Assembly (NCBI GenBank): GCA_013396525.1
Contig: VWYX01000846.1
Coordinates: 186,001-250,000, forward strand
Length of the DNA stretch: 64,000 nucleotides
DNA from: Chaetorhynchus papuensis
Lineage: Eukaryota; Chordata; Aves; Passeriformes; Rhipiduridae
Direction of reading: 5' to 3'
Part shown: in pieces, positions 60,001 to 64,000 of the stretch
Numbering within the stretch: position 1 is the stretch's first letter
How the letters are laid out: each line of letters opens with the position of its first letter
The notes under the pieces: model-generated
The model's database searches: none
The model's input: the letters and a program-made list of their open reading frames with translations, nothing else
Told to the model about the DNA's origin: nothing
Translations under genes and position numbers: made by a program

Positions 60001-60848
60001 TTCTTGACTGATTTGTCCCTTTTCCTTCTCCCAGGTGTTTTCTCCCAGTTTGGAGGACAGCAGTACATGAGAGAAGAAGTTTACAAATTCCCCACTGAAT
60101 ACACCACCAAAACCAGCATCAGCCATTCCTCTCTGGATCCCCACTTCACAGGTAGGGGCTCATTGTTGCTTTGCAACCCTCAGAAAACAAAGGGTAAATC
60201 TGCTTGGCCAAAGGTCTGAGGCTGCTTTTACCTCAAGTGCCAAAGGCAGGGAAGGAGGGTCCATCAGGTGGGATTGAAGAGGGTCAGCCCTTTTCCTATC
60301 CCGTGTCCCTGCTTTGCCCCAGGGACAGTTGCAGTCATTTCCACATGTGCTGCCCAGTCCCAGAAGGAATGCTGAATTCCAGAGTCCTCCAGCACTATCA
60401 CTGGGGATCAAACCATAGCTCTTCCTGCAAGGTTTGATCTCTTCAGAGCAGAAAAAAAACAGAGCAGTGGCTTTATTCACACCAATGTAGTTGTCCCCTG
60501 TGGTCCCACTTCAGCTCATGGGCTCATGCTGCAACACGGAGAGTTTGGGAGCTTTACGACATCCATCCTCTTGACTGACATAGCAAAGCACTGGATCCCT
60601 TGGTGTGGAGAGGCCCTTAAATCCCACTTTCTGTGATGGAAAACAAACTGCCTGGAATTACGAGGCAGAGCAGACCCTGTTCCCTGTGACCCCATGCTTG
60701 GTGCCTTCCCCTTGCAGACGGGATGCTGGTGAGCACCCAGCGCGTGGAGAACTCCAGCAGCACCGTCACCCAGGAGTTCGTGAGCCGCACCGTGATGGCC
60801 AGCGGGACCCTCACCCAGCAGGTGGAGAGGCAGTTCTACGAGGCCTGA
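38964..60848 (+). CDS. ITGB4: Integrin beta-4, complete coding region, 40 exons
   Basis: All 40 coding exons join in frame to 1,870 residues (both cassettes in). The protein pairs with integrin alpha-6 as the laminin receptor that nucleates hemidesmosomes in basal epithelium. Order seen: signal peptide (1-23), PSI domain (about 28-75), beta-I domain with MIDAS DFSYS at 138-142, hybrid region, Cys-rich integrin EGF modules (about 460-630), beta-tail domain, transmembrane helix (about 715-737), membrane-proximal Cys cluster, Calx-beta (about 985-1108), fibronectin III 1-2 (about 1125-1328), connecting segment (1330-1568), fibronectin III 3-4 (about 1575-1788) and C-tail. The giant cytoplasmic half is unique to beta-4 among integrin betas; in mammals FnIII 1-2 binds plectin and FnIII 3-4 binds BP230/BP180. 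Human beta-4C has 1,822 residues. No frameshift or internal stop was found. Confidence 0.98.
39318..39400 (+). CDS. ITGB4: ITGB4 coding exon 2 (PSI domain)
   Basis: 83 nt, residues 28-55. SNRCVLSRAKSCTECIRVDK then DCSFCTDE, the PSI domain cysteine pattern (human KSCTECVRVDKDCAYCTDE). Phase 0 out. Confidence 0.97.
39877..39978 (+). CDS. ITGB4: ITGB4 coding exon 3 (end of PSI)
   Basis: 102 nt, residues 56-89, phase 0 both ends. SFEEPRCDLRENLLRSGCGE then ASIVYTQGEMRTLK. The two cysteines complete the PSI knot. Donor gtgcgt. Confidence 0.95.
40287..40491 (+). CDS. ITGB4: ITGB4 coding exon 4 (start of beta-I domain, MIDAS)
   Basis: 205 nt, residues 90-157. Contains SPVDLYILMDFSYSMSDDLD: the DxSxS metal-binding motif at 138-142 and the following Asp residues of the adjacent metal site. 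Human has DFSNS at this point. Confidence 0.98.
41013..41109 (+). CDS. ITGB4: ITGB4 coding exon 5 (beta-I domain)
   Basis: 97 nt, residues 158-189. GFLQDLTSNYTIGFGKFVDK then VSSPQTDMRPEK. Contains a predicted N-glycosylation site (NYT). Donor gtgagt. Confidence 0.97.
41495..41666 (+). CDS. ITGB4: ITGB4 coding exon 6 (beta-I domain)
   Basis: 172 nt, residues 190-247. LREPWPNADSPFSFKN and GNLDAPEGGFDAILQTAVC; the DAPEGG block carries metal-coordinating residues conserved in all integrin betas. Confidence 0.98.
42304..42567 (+). CDS. ITGB4: ITGB4 coding exon 7 (beta-I domain)
   Basis: 264 nt, residues 248-335, phase 0 both ends. DKIGWRNDSTHLLVFSTESA, FHYEADGTNVLAGIL and NIIPIFAVTNHSYSYYE, nearly identical to human. 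Predicted N-glycosylation at NDS and NHS. Confidence 0.98.
42841..42945 (-). mobile_element. Degenerate CR1 LINE relic
   Basis: Plus text aagttggaagggacatttgg, then 'gatccaagtcctgctcaaagcag' and 'ctcaaggccttggctc' follow the CR1 3' order in reverse complement. Strongly diverged. Ends about 15 nt before the acceptor of ITGB4 coding exon 8. Confidence 0.55.
42960..43049 (+). CDS. ITGB4: ITGB4 coding exon 8 (beta-I domain end)
   Basis: 90 nt, residues 336-365, phase 0 both ends. KLHKYFPISEIGVLQEDSSN then IVELLHTAFE. The acceptor lies just after a CR1-like relic. Confidence 0.97.
43220..43342 (+). CDS. ITGB4: ITGB4 coding exon 9 (hybrid domain)
   Basis: 123 nt, residues 366-406, phase 0. RIRSKMDIRADATPKGLKTE then FTSSMFEKTESGSFHITRGK plus Val. 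Donor gtaagt. Confidence 0.96.
43460..43627 (+). CDS. ITGB4: ITGB4 coding exon 10 (hybrid domain to first EGF module)
   Basis: 168 nt, residues 407-462, phase 0. GKFRMHVNALEYVGGQHVCS ... TAVVCDVCPCEQ; the closing cysteines begin the Cys-rich stalk. Confidence 0.96.
43900..43976 (+). CDS. ITGB4: ITGB4 coding exon 11 (integrin EGF-1)
   Basis: 77 nt, residues 463-487 plus 2 nt of a Trp codon. QQELDSPKCSFHGNFVCGQC then ICHPG. Acceptor ttccag, donor gtaagg. Confidence 0.96.
44132..44343 (+). CDS. ITGB4: ITGB4 coding exon 12 (integrin EGF-1/2)
   Basis: 212 nt, residues 488-558. Begins WRGDTCDC, which puts an RGD triplet (489-491) where human has SGQ, then TEPCSGRGECLCGKCQCYS and CPRTSGFLCN. Cysteine spacing matches the family. 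Confidence 0.96.
44639..44742 (+). CDS. ITGB4: ITGB4 coding exon 13 (integrin EGF-3)
   Basis: 104 nt, residues 559-593. DRGRCSRGACVCESGWEGPG then CECPTSNDTCIDSRG. Donor gtaggt. Confidence 0.96.
44892..44990 (+). CDS. ITGB4: ITGB4 coding exon 14 (integrin EGF-4)
   Basis: 99 nt, residues 594-626, phase 0 both ends. GICNNHGRCECGRCICDMAS then LYTSSTCEISYSL. Confidence 0.96.
44991..45758 (+). other. ITGB4: ITGB4 introns longer than 300 nt, general note
   Basis: This intron carries the CR1 copy at 45,299-45,440. The other larger introns (47688-48188, 48293-48683, 48743-49345, 49939-50482, 50632-51106, 51312-51775, 51937-52292, 52802-53319, 53825-54758, 54996-55874, 56049-56531, 56706-57594, 57745-58396, 58998-59447, 59613-60034, 60152-60717) hold nothing I recognise beyond the CR1 copies listed. 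All are GT..AG. Confidence 0.7.
45299..45440 (-). mobile_element. CR1 LINE 3' fragment in ITGB4 intron
   Basis: Starts with catagaatcac (reverse complement of the CR1 terminal octamer repeat), then ccctgccatgggcagggaca, ccttccactagatcaggttg and aacctggccttgaacaca. Clear CR1 match, 5'-truncated. Confidence 0.88.
45759..45885 (+). CDS. ITGB4: ITGB4 coding exon 15 (beta-tail domain)
   Basis: 127 nt, residues 627-668. GFQAVCESIRDCVRCQTWGT then GSLKGNCSSCQLQIQMVEEL; human has LCEDLRSCVQCQAWGTG. Donor gtaaca. Confidence 0.95.
46007..46126 (+). CDS. ITGB4: ITGB4 coding exon 16 (beta-tail domain)
   Basis: 120 nt, residues 669-708. EEAGEYCSFQDEDDDCTYHY then TLEGDPSVLPNTTVRVQKNK. The DEDDDCTY block is conserved; NTT is a predicted glycosylation site. 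Confidence 0.96.
46600..46706 (+). CDS. ITGB4: ITGB4 coding exon 17 (transmembrane helix)
   Basis: 107 nt, residues 709-744. ECPPGSFLWLIPLLIFLILL then LGLLLLLCWKFCACCK: a single hydrophobic helix of about 23 residues followed by a Cys-rich juxtamembrane segment, which in mammals is palmitoylated. Confidence 0.98.
47029..47062 (+). CDS. ITGB4: ITGB4 coding exon 18 (34-nt small exon, juxtamembrane)
   Basis: 34 nt, residues 745-755 plus 1 nt. ACLALLPCCAR, matching human ACLALLPCCNR. Acceptor ttctag, donor gtacca. Skipping it would shift the frame. Confidence 0.94.
47499..47687 (+). CDS. ITGB4: ITGB4 coding exon 19 (cytoplasmic)
   Basis: 189 nt, residues 756-818. [20 protein letters not shown] then DHLDTPLVRSGSLKGRD. 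Strong match to human [21 protein letters not shown]. Confidence 0.97.
48189..48292 (+). CDS. ITGB4: ITGB4 coding exon 20 (cytoplasmic)
   Basis: 104 nt, residues 819-853. IPYGLSLRLARLFTQNLVKP then DTRECEQLRKEVEEN. Donor gtagga. Confidence 0.97.
48684..48742 (+). CDS. ITGB4: ITGB4 coding exon 21 (cytoplasmic)
   Basis: 59 nt, residues 854-872 plus 2 nt. LNEVFKHIPGCHKVQQTKF, matching human LNEVYRQISGVHKLQQTKF. Confidence 0.96.
49346..49369 (+). CDS. ITGB4: ITGB4 coding exon 22 (24-nt microexon)
   Basis: 24 nt in phase 2 at both ends, residues 873-880. With flanking bases it reads RLQPNSGK(R), matching human RQQPNAGKK. Acceptor cccccag, donor gtaaga. Too short for ORF finders; found by bridging TKF to QDHTIVDTV. 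Skipping would keep the frame and remove 8 residues. Confidence 0.93.
49529..49677 (+). CDS. ITGB4: ITGB4 coding exon 23 (cytoplasmic, before Calx-beta)
   Basis: 149 nt, residues 881-930. QDHTIVDTVLTAPYSAKPDI ... FNDLKVAPGYYTVTSEQ. Donor gtaggg. Confidence 0.96.
49759..49938 (+). CDS. ITGB4: ITGB4 coding exon 24 (cytoplasmic, before Calx-beta)
   Basis: 180 nt, residues 931-990. DAQGMVEFQEAVELVDVRVP, the acidic REDDDDEKQL and RRVVNITIIKEQ, all close to human. Confidence 0.97.
50483..50631 (+). CDS. ITGB4: ITGB4 coding exon 25 (Calx-beta)
   Basis: 149 nt, residues 991-1040. ASSLITFLQPAYSHSRFDKL then AKIPVLREIIDNGKSQVTYR. More diverged from human than neighbouring exons, but NGKSQVTYRT aligns with GGKSQVSYRT. 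Confidence 0.95.
50953..51080 (-). mobile_element. CR1 LINE 3' fragment beside ITGB4 coding exon 26
   Basis: Begins aatcatagaatcgtagaaca, then gggttggaaggcacct, ccctgccatgggcagggaca and ccttccactagaccaggttg. It is the same CR1 segment and orientation as the copy at 45,299 and stops about 27 nt before the exon. Confidence 0.9.
51107..51311 (+). CDS. ITGB4: ITGB4 coding exon 26 (Calx-beta)
   Basis: 205 nt, residues 1041-1108. DYIFTEGELVFQPGETRKEV ... TVTIADP. The acceptor lies within about 30 nt of a CR1 fragment. Confidence 0.96.
51776..51936 (+). CDS. ITGB4: ITGB4 coding exon 27 (start of FnIII-1)
   Basis: 161 nt, residues 1109-1162. ELVDGVPSMTGLGQVPQSPK (diverged linker) then SREISFNWFPPPGKPLGYK, matching human RKIHFNWLPPSGKPMGYR. 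Confidence 0.95.
52293..52473 (+). CDS. ITGB4: ITGB4 coding exon 28 (FnIII-1)
   Basis: 181 nt, residues 1163-1222. VKYWIQGDPESEAHLIDVKT then LYPFCDYEMQVCAYNAMGEG. In mammals this module with FnIII-2 binds the plectin actin-binding domain. Confidence 0.97.
52664..52801 (+). CDS. ITGB4: ITGB4 coding exon 29 (FnIII-2)
   Basis: 138 nt, residues 1223-1268. [20 protein letters not shown] then SWAEPAETNGEITAYEVSYG: virtually identical to human. Confidence 0.98.
53320..53502 (+). CDS. ITGB4: ITGB4 coding exon 30 (FnIII-2)
   Basis: 183 nt, residues 1269-1329. VPVGPVKKVLVEDPKKRMVL then IENLRESQPYRYMVKARNGA and GWGPEREATINLATQPKRPM. Includes the Arg residues that bind plectin in human. Confidence 0.97.
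53693..53824 (+). CDS. ITGB4: ITGB4 coding exon 31 (connecting segment)
   Basis: 132 nt, residues 1330-1373. IPIIPDVPIIDAEGGEDYDS then YLMYSTDVLRSPAGSKRPSV and SDDS. The donor is the weak gtttgt, directly before the first cassette exon. Confidence 0.95.
54759..54995 (+). CDS. ITGB4: ITGB4 coding exon 32 (cassette, beta-4C type insert)
   Basis: 237 nt, exactly 79 codons, phase 1 at both ends, so it can be skipped in frame. Encodes DRANTSACVVPKGSR followed by WKFVPLLGEDLDLRRITWRL and PPETIPRLSGSSRLSSDTEG, matching the human 70-residue segment (WKFEPLLGEELDLRRVTWRL) absent from beta-4A. The first 15 residues have no counterpart that I recall in human. Confidence 0.9.
55875..56048 (+). CDS. ITGB4: ITGB4 coding exon 33 (connecting segment)
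   Basis: 174 nt, residues 1453-1510. EHLLNGRVDFSFPGSGSGTL ... SSSLTRDYSTMLMGH. Human EHLVNGRMDFAFPGSTNSL and STLTRDY align. Ser/Thr-rich, a regulated linker in mammals. Confidence 0.93.
56532..56705 (+). CDS. ITGB4: ITGB4 coding exon 34 (cassette, beta-4B type insert)
   Basis: 174 nt, exactly 58 codons, phase 1 at both ends. Encodes DYPGTLLPPIHEDAGRTLLR, then FRSRAKVKGYYPSIGCRDSI and IMTDGPAGMCKYI. It aligns with the 53-residue human beta-4B insert (LPPIWEH, SRSRAQMKGF, RDSIIL) as I remember it. Acceptor ctgtag, donor gtacag. Skipping keeps the frame. Confidence 0.85.
57595..57744 (+). CDS. ITGB4: ITGB4 coding exon 35 (FnIII-3)
   Basis: 150 nt, residues 1569-1618. DSRKPLGIPDTPTRLVFSAL then GPTSLKVSWQEPRCEKEVQG; close to human. 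Donor gtcagt. Confidence 0.97.
57815..57900 (+). mobile_element. CR1 LINE 3' terminus
   Basis: Plus-strand gttggaccagatgatctcca, gaggtgcctcccaacctcaa and ccattctgggattc, the typical 3' end of CR1 in forward orientation. Confidence 0.82.
58397..58585 (+). CDS. ITGB4: ITGB4 coding exon 36 (FnIII-3)
   Basis: 189 nt, residues 1619-1681. GEVHRITIPNPSQNSVVVED then LLPNHSYIFKVKAQSEEGWG and VITIESQVDPQSP. FnIII-3 contacts BP180 in mammals. Confidence 0.98.
58842..58997 (+). CDS. ITGB4: ITGB4 coding exon 37 (FnIII-4)
   Basis: 156 nt, residues 1682-1733. [20 protein letters not shown] then SPDSLHLSWERPREPNGPIL. Human [20 protein letters not shown] aligns. Donor gtatgg. Confidence 0.97.
59448..59612 (+). 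CDS. ITGB4: ITGB4 coding exon 38 (FnIII-4)
   Basis: 165 nt, residues 1734-1788. GEPRTIYVEGDNLETTLTVP then HLSENVPYKFKVQANTTQGF and LITIESQDR. Acceptor attag, donor gtacag. Confidence 0.97.
60035..60151 (+). CDS. ITGB4: ITGB4 coding exon 39 (C-terminal tail)
   Basis: 117 nt, residues 1789-1827. GVFSQFGGQQYMREEVYKFP then TEYTTKTSISHSSLDPHF. Moderately conserved with the human tail. Confidence 0.93.
60718..60848 (+). CDS. ITGB4: ITGB4 coding exon 40 (C-terminus and stop)
   Basis: 131 nt, residues 1828-1870 then TGA at 60846-60848. DGMLVSTQRVENSSSTVTQE then FVSRTVMASGTLTQQVERQF; human ends [26 protein letters not shown] in outline. Confidence 0.97.
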
Positions 60849-61500
60849 GCCGGGGCAGGCCAAGCACCAGCAGGACTTTGGGGCTCAGAGGGCAGGATTT
60901 TATGGAATGACCCAAGGGTGCTTCATCCAGGCGGTGCCTGGGCAGCTCCTCCTGTGGGCACAGACCCTCTGTGGCACTCCAGCCTCTGGAGTTCTTTGGA
61001 GCCCAGCACGCTCAGAGCTCTGGCACAGCTGGATGCGTAAGCTCATCCTTCAGGGCAGAAATTGGGGTGTGTCCATGACTCCAGCCTCCCCAGGTAAACG
61101 GAACAGAATGATTTCATTCTCAGCTCCTCGGTTTTGAGAGGACCTCAGAAGTCAAAATCCTGATTTATAGAGGGTCACCATTTCCATCTTTGCTCCAGGC
61201 TCTCTGGCAACTCGCCTGTCCACTGGAGATGGTTGTTTTGTTCAGTTTGGGGTTTTTTTATGACAGCTGCAAGGTAGGGTTTGGGGTAACCTGTGCTTTC
61301 TTACTGCACCTATTTGTGTCTGTCCTTCGCTGCTGACATTTGGTACCACAATAGCAAAGAATAACCTTTCATTTGTGTTGCGTTACTTGATGGCCTCTGA
61401 TGCTTTTTTTTTTGCATACAATATTGTACAGTTTTCATAGTATATATATAAATATATATTAATGTATTTTATTATTTTATTAAAAAATGGAGGTGGATGA
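60849..61500 (+). other. ITGB4: ITGB4 3' untranslated region (proximal form)
   Basis: Follows the stop and passes through an AT-rich stretch with alternating TA (61440-61460) to an ATTAAA at 61479-61484. This is the likely main 3' end. A longer form could reach the AATAAA at 63,012. Confidence 0.55.
61479..61484 (+). terminator. ITGB4: Poly(A) signal ATTAAA, ITGB4 candidate
   Basis: ATTAAA 630 nt after the stop in an AU-rich setting, followed by a G/T-rich stretch (ggaggtggatgag). Confidence 0.5.
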
Positions 61501-63011
61501 GATCTATCCTGAATGTGGAGGCTGCACTGGGATTGTGGCTGCTGGGAAACATGAATAACTAATGGGAAGAAATGAGTTAAGGGCTTTGATCCAAAGGCCA
61601 CTTGAACTCTGTGATGAGGCTGGTGATGAGCTGGTGGGCTCTGCCTTGGACCTTGTATCCTCCAGCACCAGCCACTCCAGCAGAAGGCTGCAAGGGGCCA
61701 GATCCACTCACTGCAGAGCATCCATCAGCTGCAGCACTTGGACACAGAAGGGCTGGGAGCTGCCCAGAGGCAAGGGATGGGGATGGCTCCAGCAGCTGCG
61801 ATGGGAACTGTGCTGGGATTCCTTACGCAGCTCATGTGGAGTGTGAGATTGCAGGGCAGAGGACGTTTGGTATCTTTTAAAAGACTTTTTGCCCAGCAGC
61901 AACATCCATAAAGGGACCTGTGCTCCATCAGTAAACACAAAGGAAGAGCAAGCCTGGGAACAGCAGGCACTCCCACCCTCCTGAGCACACCTGAGACTCC
62001 TTCAGCCCCAGCTTCAGATCCACTCCCACCCTCCTGAGCACACCTGAGACTCCTTCAGCCCCAGCTTCAGATCCCCTCCCACAGGGCTGGGCTGAGCTGA
62101 GACCCTGCTGGGCTTCATTTCCCAGCGCTGGGCAGGATCCCTGGAGTCTCCCTGCCCTCTGCCAGGGAGAACAAGCAGGCTCCCTGTCTTGCAGAGCAGT
62201 GCAAGGGTTCCCTGGCGTGTTCCAGCCGCATGGGAGCAGGCGAGGAGCCTGCCTGGAGCAGCAGCTACCACTGCTCTGGGGCAGAGCTTCCAACCAAAAC
62301 AGCAGCTGCCTGGGCCCCCTGGCAGCATCATTGACCTGCTTTGATCTGACAAAGGACCTTGGCTTTTTTTTCTGGTTTTCTTTTTTTATTGTGTTTTAAT
62401 TTCCTTTTTTCTTTTTTCCTTTTGGACTCTGAAGAAGAGCTCATCACTGACAGTTCCCTCTCCTCTTCAGGCTTTTTATTTCACTAGGGGGAAGGGTTGT
62501 ACATCTTTCAGCCAAAGATGGATGTGGGTGAATCAAGTCCACAGGAGTCTCCACTACTGCAGATGGAGCTGGGTCTGTTTTTAACTTGGCTCAAGGGATC
62601 CTTCACCAAACCTGAGGTTTTACTGTGCCTTCAAGAAGCATTTATTTCTCCTGAGCACATGCCAGGGGCCTGAGCCTGCCTCCCTGCCTGCTCCCGTCTC
62701 GCCTGGGGTTGGAGTTTTCTCTCCTCCTGCACACGGACTCTGTGCCCCTTTCCCTGAGCTTTGTGGTCCAGGGTACCACACTGAGAACTGCCTAAAAAGG
62801 GAGTTTCCCAAGCATTTAAACCAAAGATGATCCTGTTCTCCAAGCTCAGAGCCTGGCCCATCAGCTGCTCTCCAAGGACCTTCCTCATGCACATGCACTA
62901 ACCCAGGCCTGTCTTCTTGCATTTCATGTGGTTGTTAGAGCTGGTGCTGTTTCAGCCTTTCCAAGCTGGATCCAGAGCAGGTCTTTGATCAGATGGCTTC
63001 CTCTTGCACTC
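61501..63011 (+). other. Region between ITGB4 and GALK1
   Basis: No coding exon recognised. Either the distal part of a long ITGB4 3' UTR or spacer. Contains a perfect-looking 53-bp tandem duplication at 61,968-62,073 and a T-rich stretch near 62,365-62,420. Confidence 0.6.
61968..62073. repeat. Tandem duplication, two 53-bp units
   Basis: Two adjacent copies, each starting cactcccaccctcctgagca and ending ccccagcttcagatc, with period 53. No difference seen between the copies except at the right junction, where a partial third unit (cctcccac) follows. Confidence 0.95.
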
Positions 63012-63017
63012 AATAAA
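63012..63017 (+). terminator. ITGB4: Poly(A) signal AATAAA, distal ITGB4 candidate
   Basis: AATAAA on the + strand, 2.2 kb after the ITGB4 stop, 23 nt from an opposed AATAAA on the minus strand. Confidence 0.4.
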
Positions 63018-63039
63018 TATTTTCTCTATATTCTGCCTC

Positions 63040-63045
63040 TTTATT
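63040..63045 (-). terminator. GALK1: Poly(A) signal AATAAA, distal GALK1 candidate
   Basis: TTTATT on the + strand reads AATAAA on the minus strand, 400 nt after the GALK1 stop. Confidence 0.45.
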
Positions 63046-63341
63046 GTTTTTTTTTTTAAAGTAAATTAAAAAATCCCTCCCCCCCTCACTCTCCTCCATC
63101 TGCAGCAGATGCAGGGCTGGGGCCAGAGGAAGATTCCCAAGCAGGAACTTCTGCCAAGTGTCAGTGCCTGCTTTTCCTCCACTGCCATCCCCTCCTGTGA
63201 CCGCAGCTCTGTGTGACCCCACAGCCCTGGTAACAGCTCCTTTAACCAGTGCAAGCTGGAGTTAAACCAGTATCCTCTGGGGAACAGTCCCCAGTGCTTT
63301 TGGCTCACGTGGGCACAGAACAACCGTGCAAATGTTTTGTG

Positions 63342-63347
63342 TTTATT
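63342..63347 (-). terminator. GALK1: Poly(A) signal AATAAA, proximal GALK1 candidate
   Basis: Minus-strand AATAAA about 98 nt after the GALK1 stop codon; would give a short 3' UTR like that of the mammalian gene. Confidence 0.5.
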
Positions 63348-63444
63348 AGGCAAATAATGCAGATGGACGAACTGATCCCCTTGGGAAAGCCTCTGGGAGG
63401 GAGGCAATGCCAGCCCAAGGTTCCCAGGTGAGGTGGTCACTCCA

Positions 63445-63516
63445 CTACAGAGGCAGAGCCTTTGCCCCTCCCGAGGGCTTGGTGAGGTAGAAGGTGGCTG
63501 TGCCACTGTATTTCTC
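63445..63516 (-). CDS. GALK1: Galactokinase, terminal coding exon (partial gene)
   Basis: On the minus strand an acceptor (cttgtttttcag) is followed by 23 codons, EKYSGTATFYLTKPSGGAKA then LPL, and TAG at 63445-63447. Human GALK1 ends [23 protein letters not shown] (from memory), a clear match over the whole exon. GALK1 phosphorylates galactose with ATP in the Leloir pathway; this exon is only the C-terminal strand of the GHMP-kinase fold. The position, tail to tail with ITGB4, matches human 17q25.1. I could not find the preceding exon (with the GGGFGGC motif) in the remaining 480 nt, so the intron runs to the window end. A chance match is unlikely given splice site, stop and synteny. Confidence 0.93.
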   Translation of the reverse strand, partial: EKYSGTATFYLTKPSGGAKALPL

Positions 63517-64000
63517 CTGAAAAACAAGAGGAGCAGTCAAGGCTGGGGTTCTGGGGCTGGGAAATGCCAGAGGTGGGGAGAAAGGTCCTGCTGGTCCGTT
63601 CCACACTCACTCTACCTTCACCCTTCACTGGACTGGAACTCCTGGTCATGTTCCCTCTCTCCCACCTTTGGCAGAGGCCAAAGCCCTTTTGGTCTCTCCT
63701 CATTTCAGGCCTTCCTCTGCCCCCTTCTTCCCCCCGCCCCCAACTATTTACAGGGTGCACCATGATCCCACAGAGCAGCAAAATGATGCTCTGCCTTGTT
63801 CACAGGCCCCAGATCCTGATATACCCATTCTGCTGGCATTTCCAGCTACCTGTACACGCCACGGTGCTGATTTAGGGAATGCTGGTGCTGGCACTGAGAT
63901 CTTTCCTGGGCTGTAACTGCCAGTGTTCAGCTCAGCAGTGCCCAAGCTCAGCTCAGACTACTTTTCTGTAGATGGATTTGGCCTTCCTGAAGCTCCCCCA
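63517..64000 (-). other. GALK1: GALK1 last intron (cut by window edge)
   Basis: Non-coding on the minus strand up to the window end. No galactokinase exon motif seen. Confidence 0.7.

Noticed and set aside
1..64000. CRISPR arrays, bacterial operons, phage or insertion sequences
   Set aside because: The window is vertebrate nuclear DNA with introns, CR1 repeats and poly(A) signals; no such structure is present.
1..64000. tRNA or snoRNA genes in introns
   Set aside because: Searched by eye for paired C/D boxes, H/ACA boxes and tRNA A/B boxes; a few isolated TGATGA or CTGA words but no convincing pair. A covariance-model search would be decisive.
63961..64000. Penultimate GALK1 exon at the window edge
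   Set aside because: Minus-strand translation there gives no galactokinase motif and hits a stop codon.

Overview
The window is a stretch of vertebrate nuclear genome, almost certainly a bird. The coding sequence lies in short exons with GT..AG introns. CR1-type LINE fragments, the dominant avian repeat, sit in introns and intergenic DNA, and one short stretch resembles the 5' end of a songbird endogenous retroviral LTR. I infer a bird, perhaps a passerine; no species can be named.

Layout. (1) 1-27,050: the 3' three quarters of SAP30BP on the + strand. Nine coding exons encode 236 residues through the stop codon at 26,692-26,694. The gene's promoter and first exons lie left of the window, and introns of up to 12.8 kb separate the first exons seen here. 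(2) 27,050-33,840: intergenic DNA with one CR1 fragment and one LTR-like fragment. (3) 33,840-35,560: a GC- and CpG-rich island, the probable promoter and untranslated first exon region of ITGB4. (4) 35,560-38,953: probable ITGB4 intron 1, with a partial tandem duplication. (5) 38,954-60,848: the complete ITGB4 coding region (integrin beta-4), 40 coding exons that all join in frame. They give 1,870 residues if both cassette exons are used, or 1,812, 1,791 or 1,733 if one or both are skipped. (6) 60,849-63,030: ITGB4 3' untranslated and downstream DNA. (7) 63,445-63,516, minus strand: the last coding exon of GALK1 (galactokinase), converging on ITGB4; the rest of that gene lies to the right.

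The order SAP30BP > ITGB4 > < GALK1 is the same as on human chromosome 17q25.1, so this is a conserved syntenic block. The three genes are neighbours but not one pathway: a nuclear corepressor/splicing protein, the hemidesmosome laminin-receptor subunit, and the first committed enzyme of galactose breakdown.

I found no undescribed multi-gene system. The points most worth a second look are the two in-frame cassette exons of the beta-4 cytoplasmic linker (one is a clear match to the human beta-4B insert), an RGD triplet in the first integrin EGF module, an antisense candidate exon in a SAP30BP intron, CR1 relics ending just upstream of two ITGB4 acceptors, and opposed poly(A) signals between ITGB4 and GALK1.
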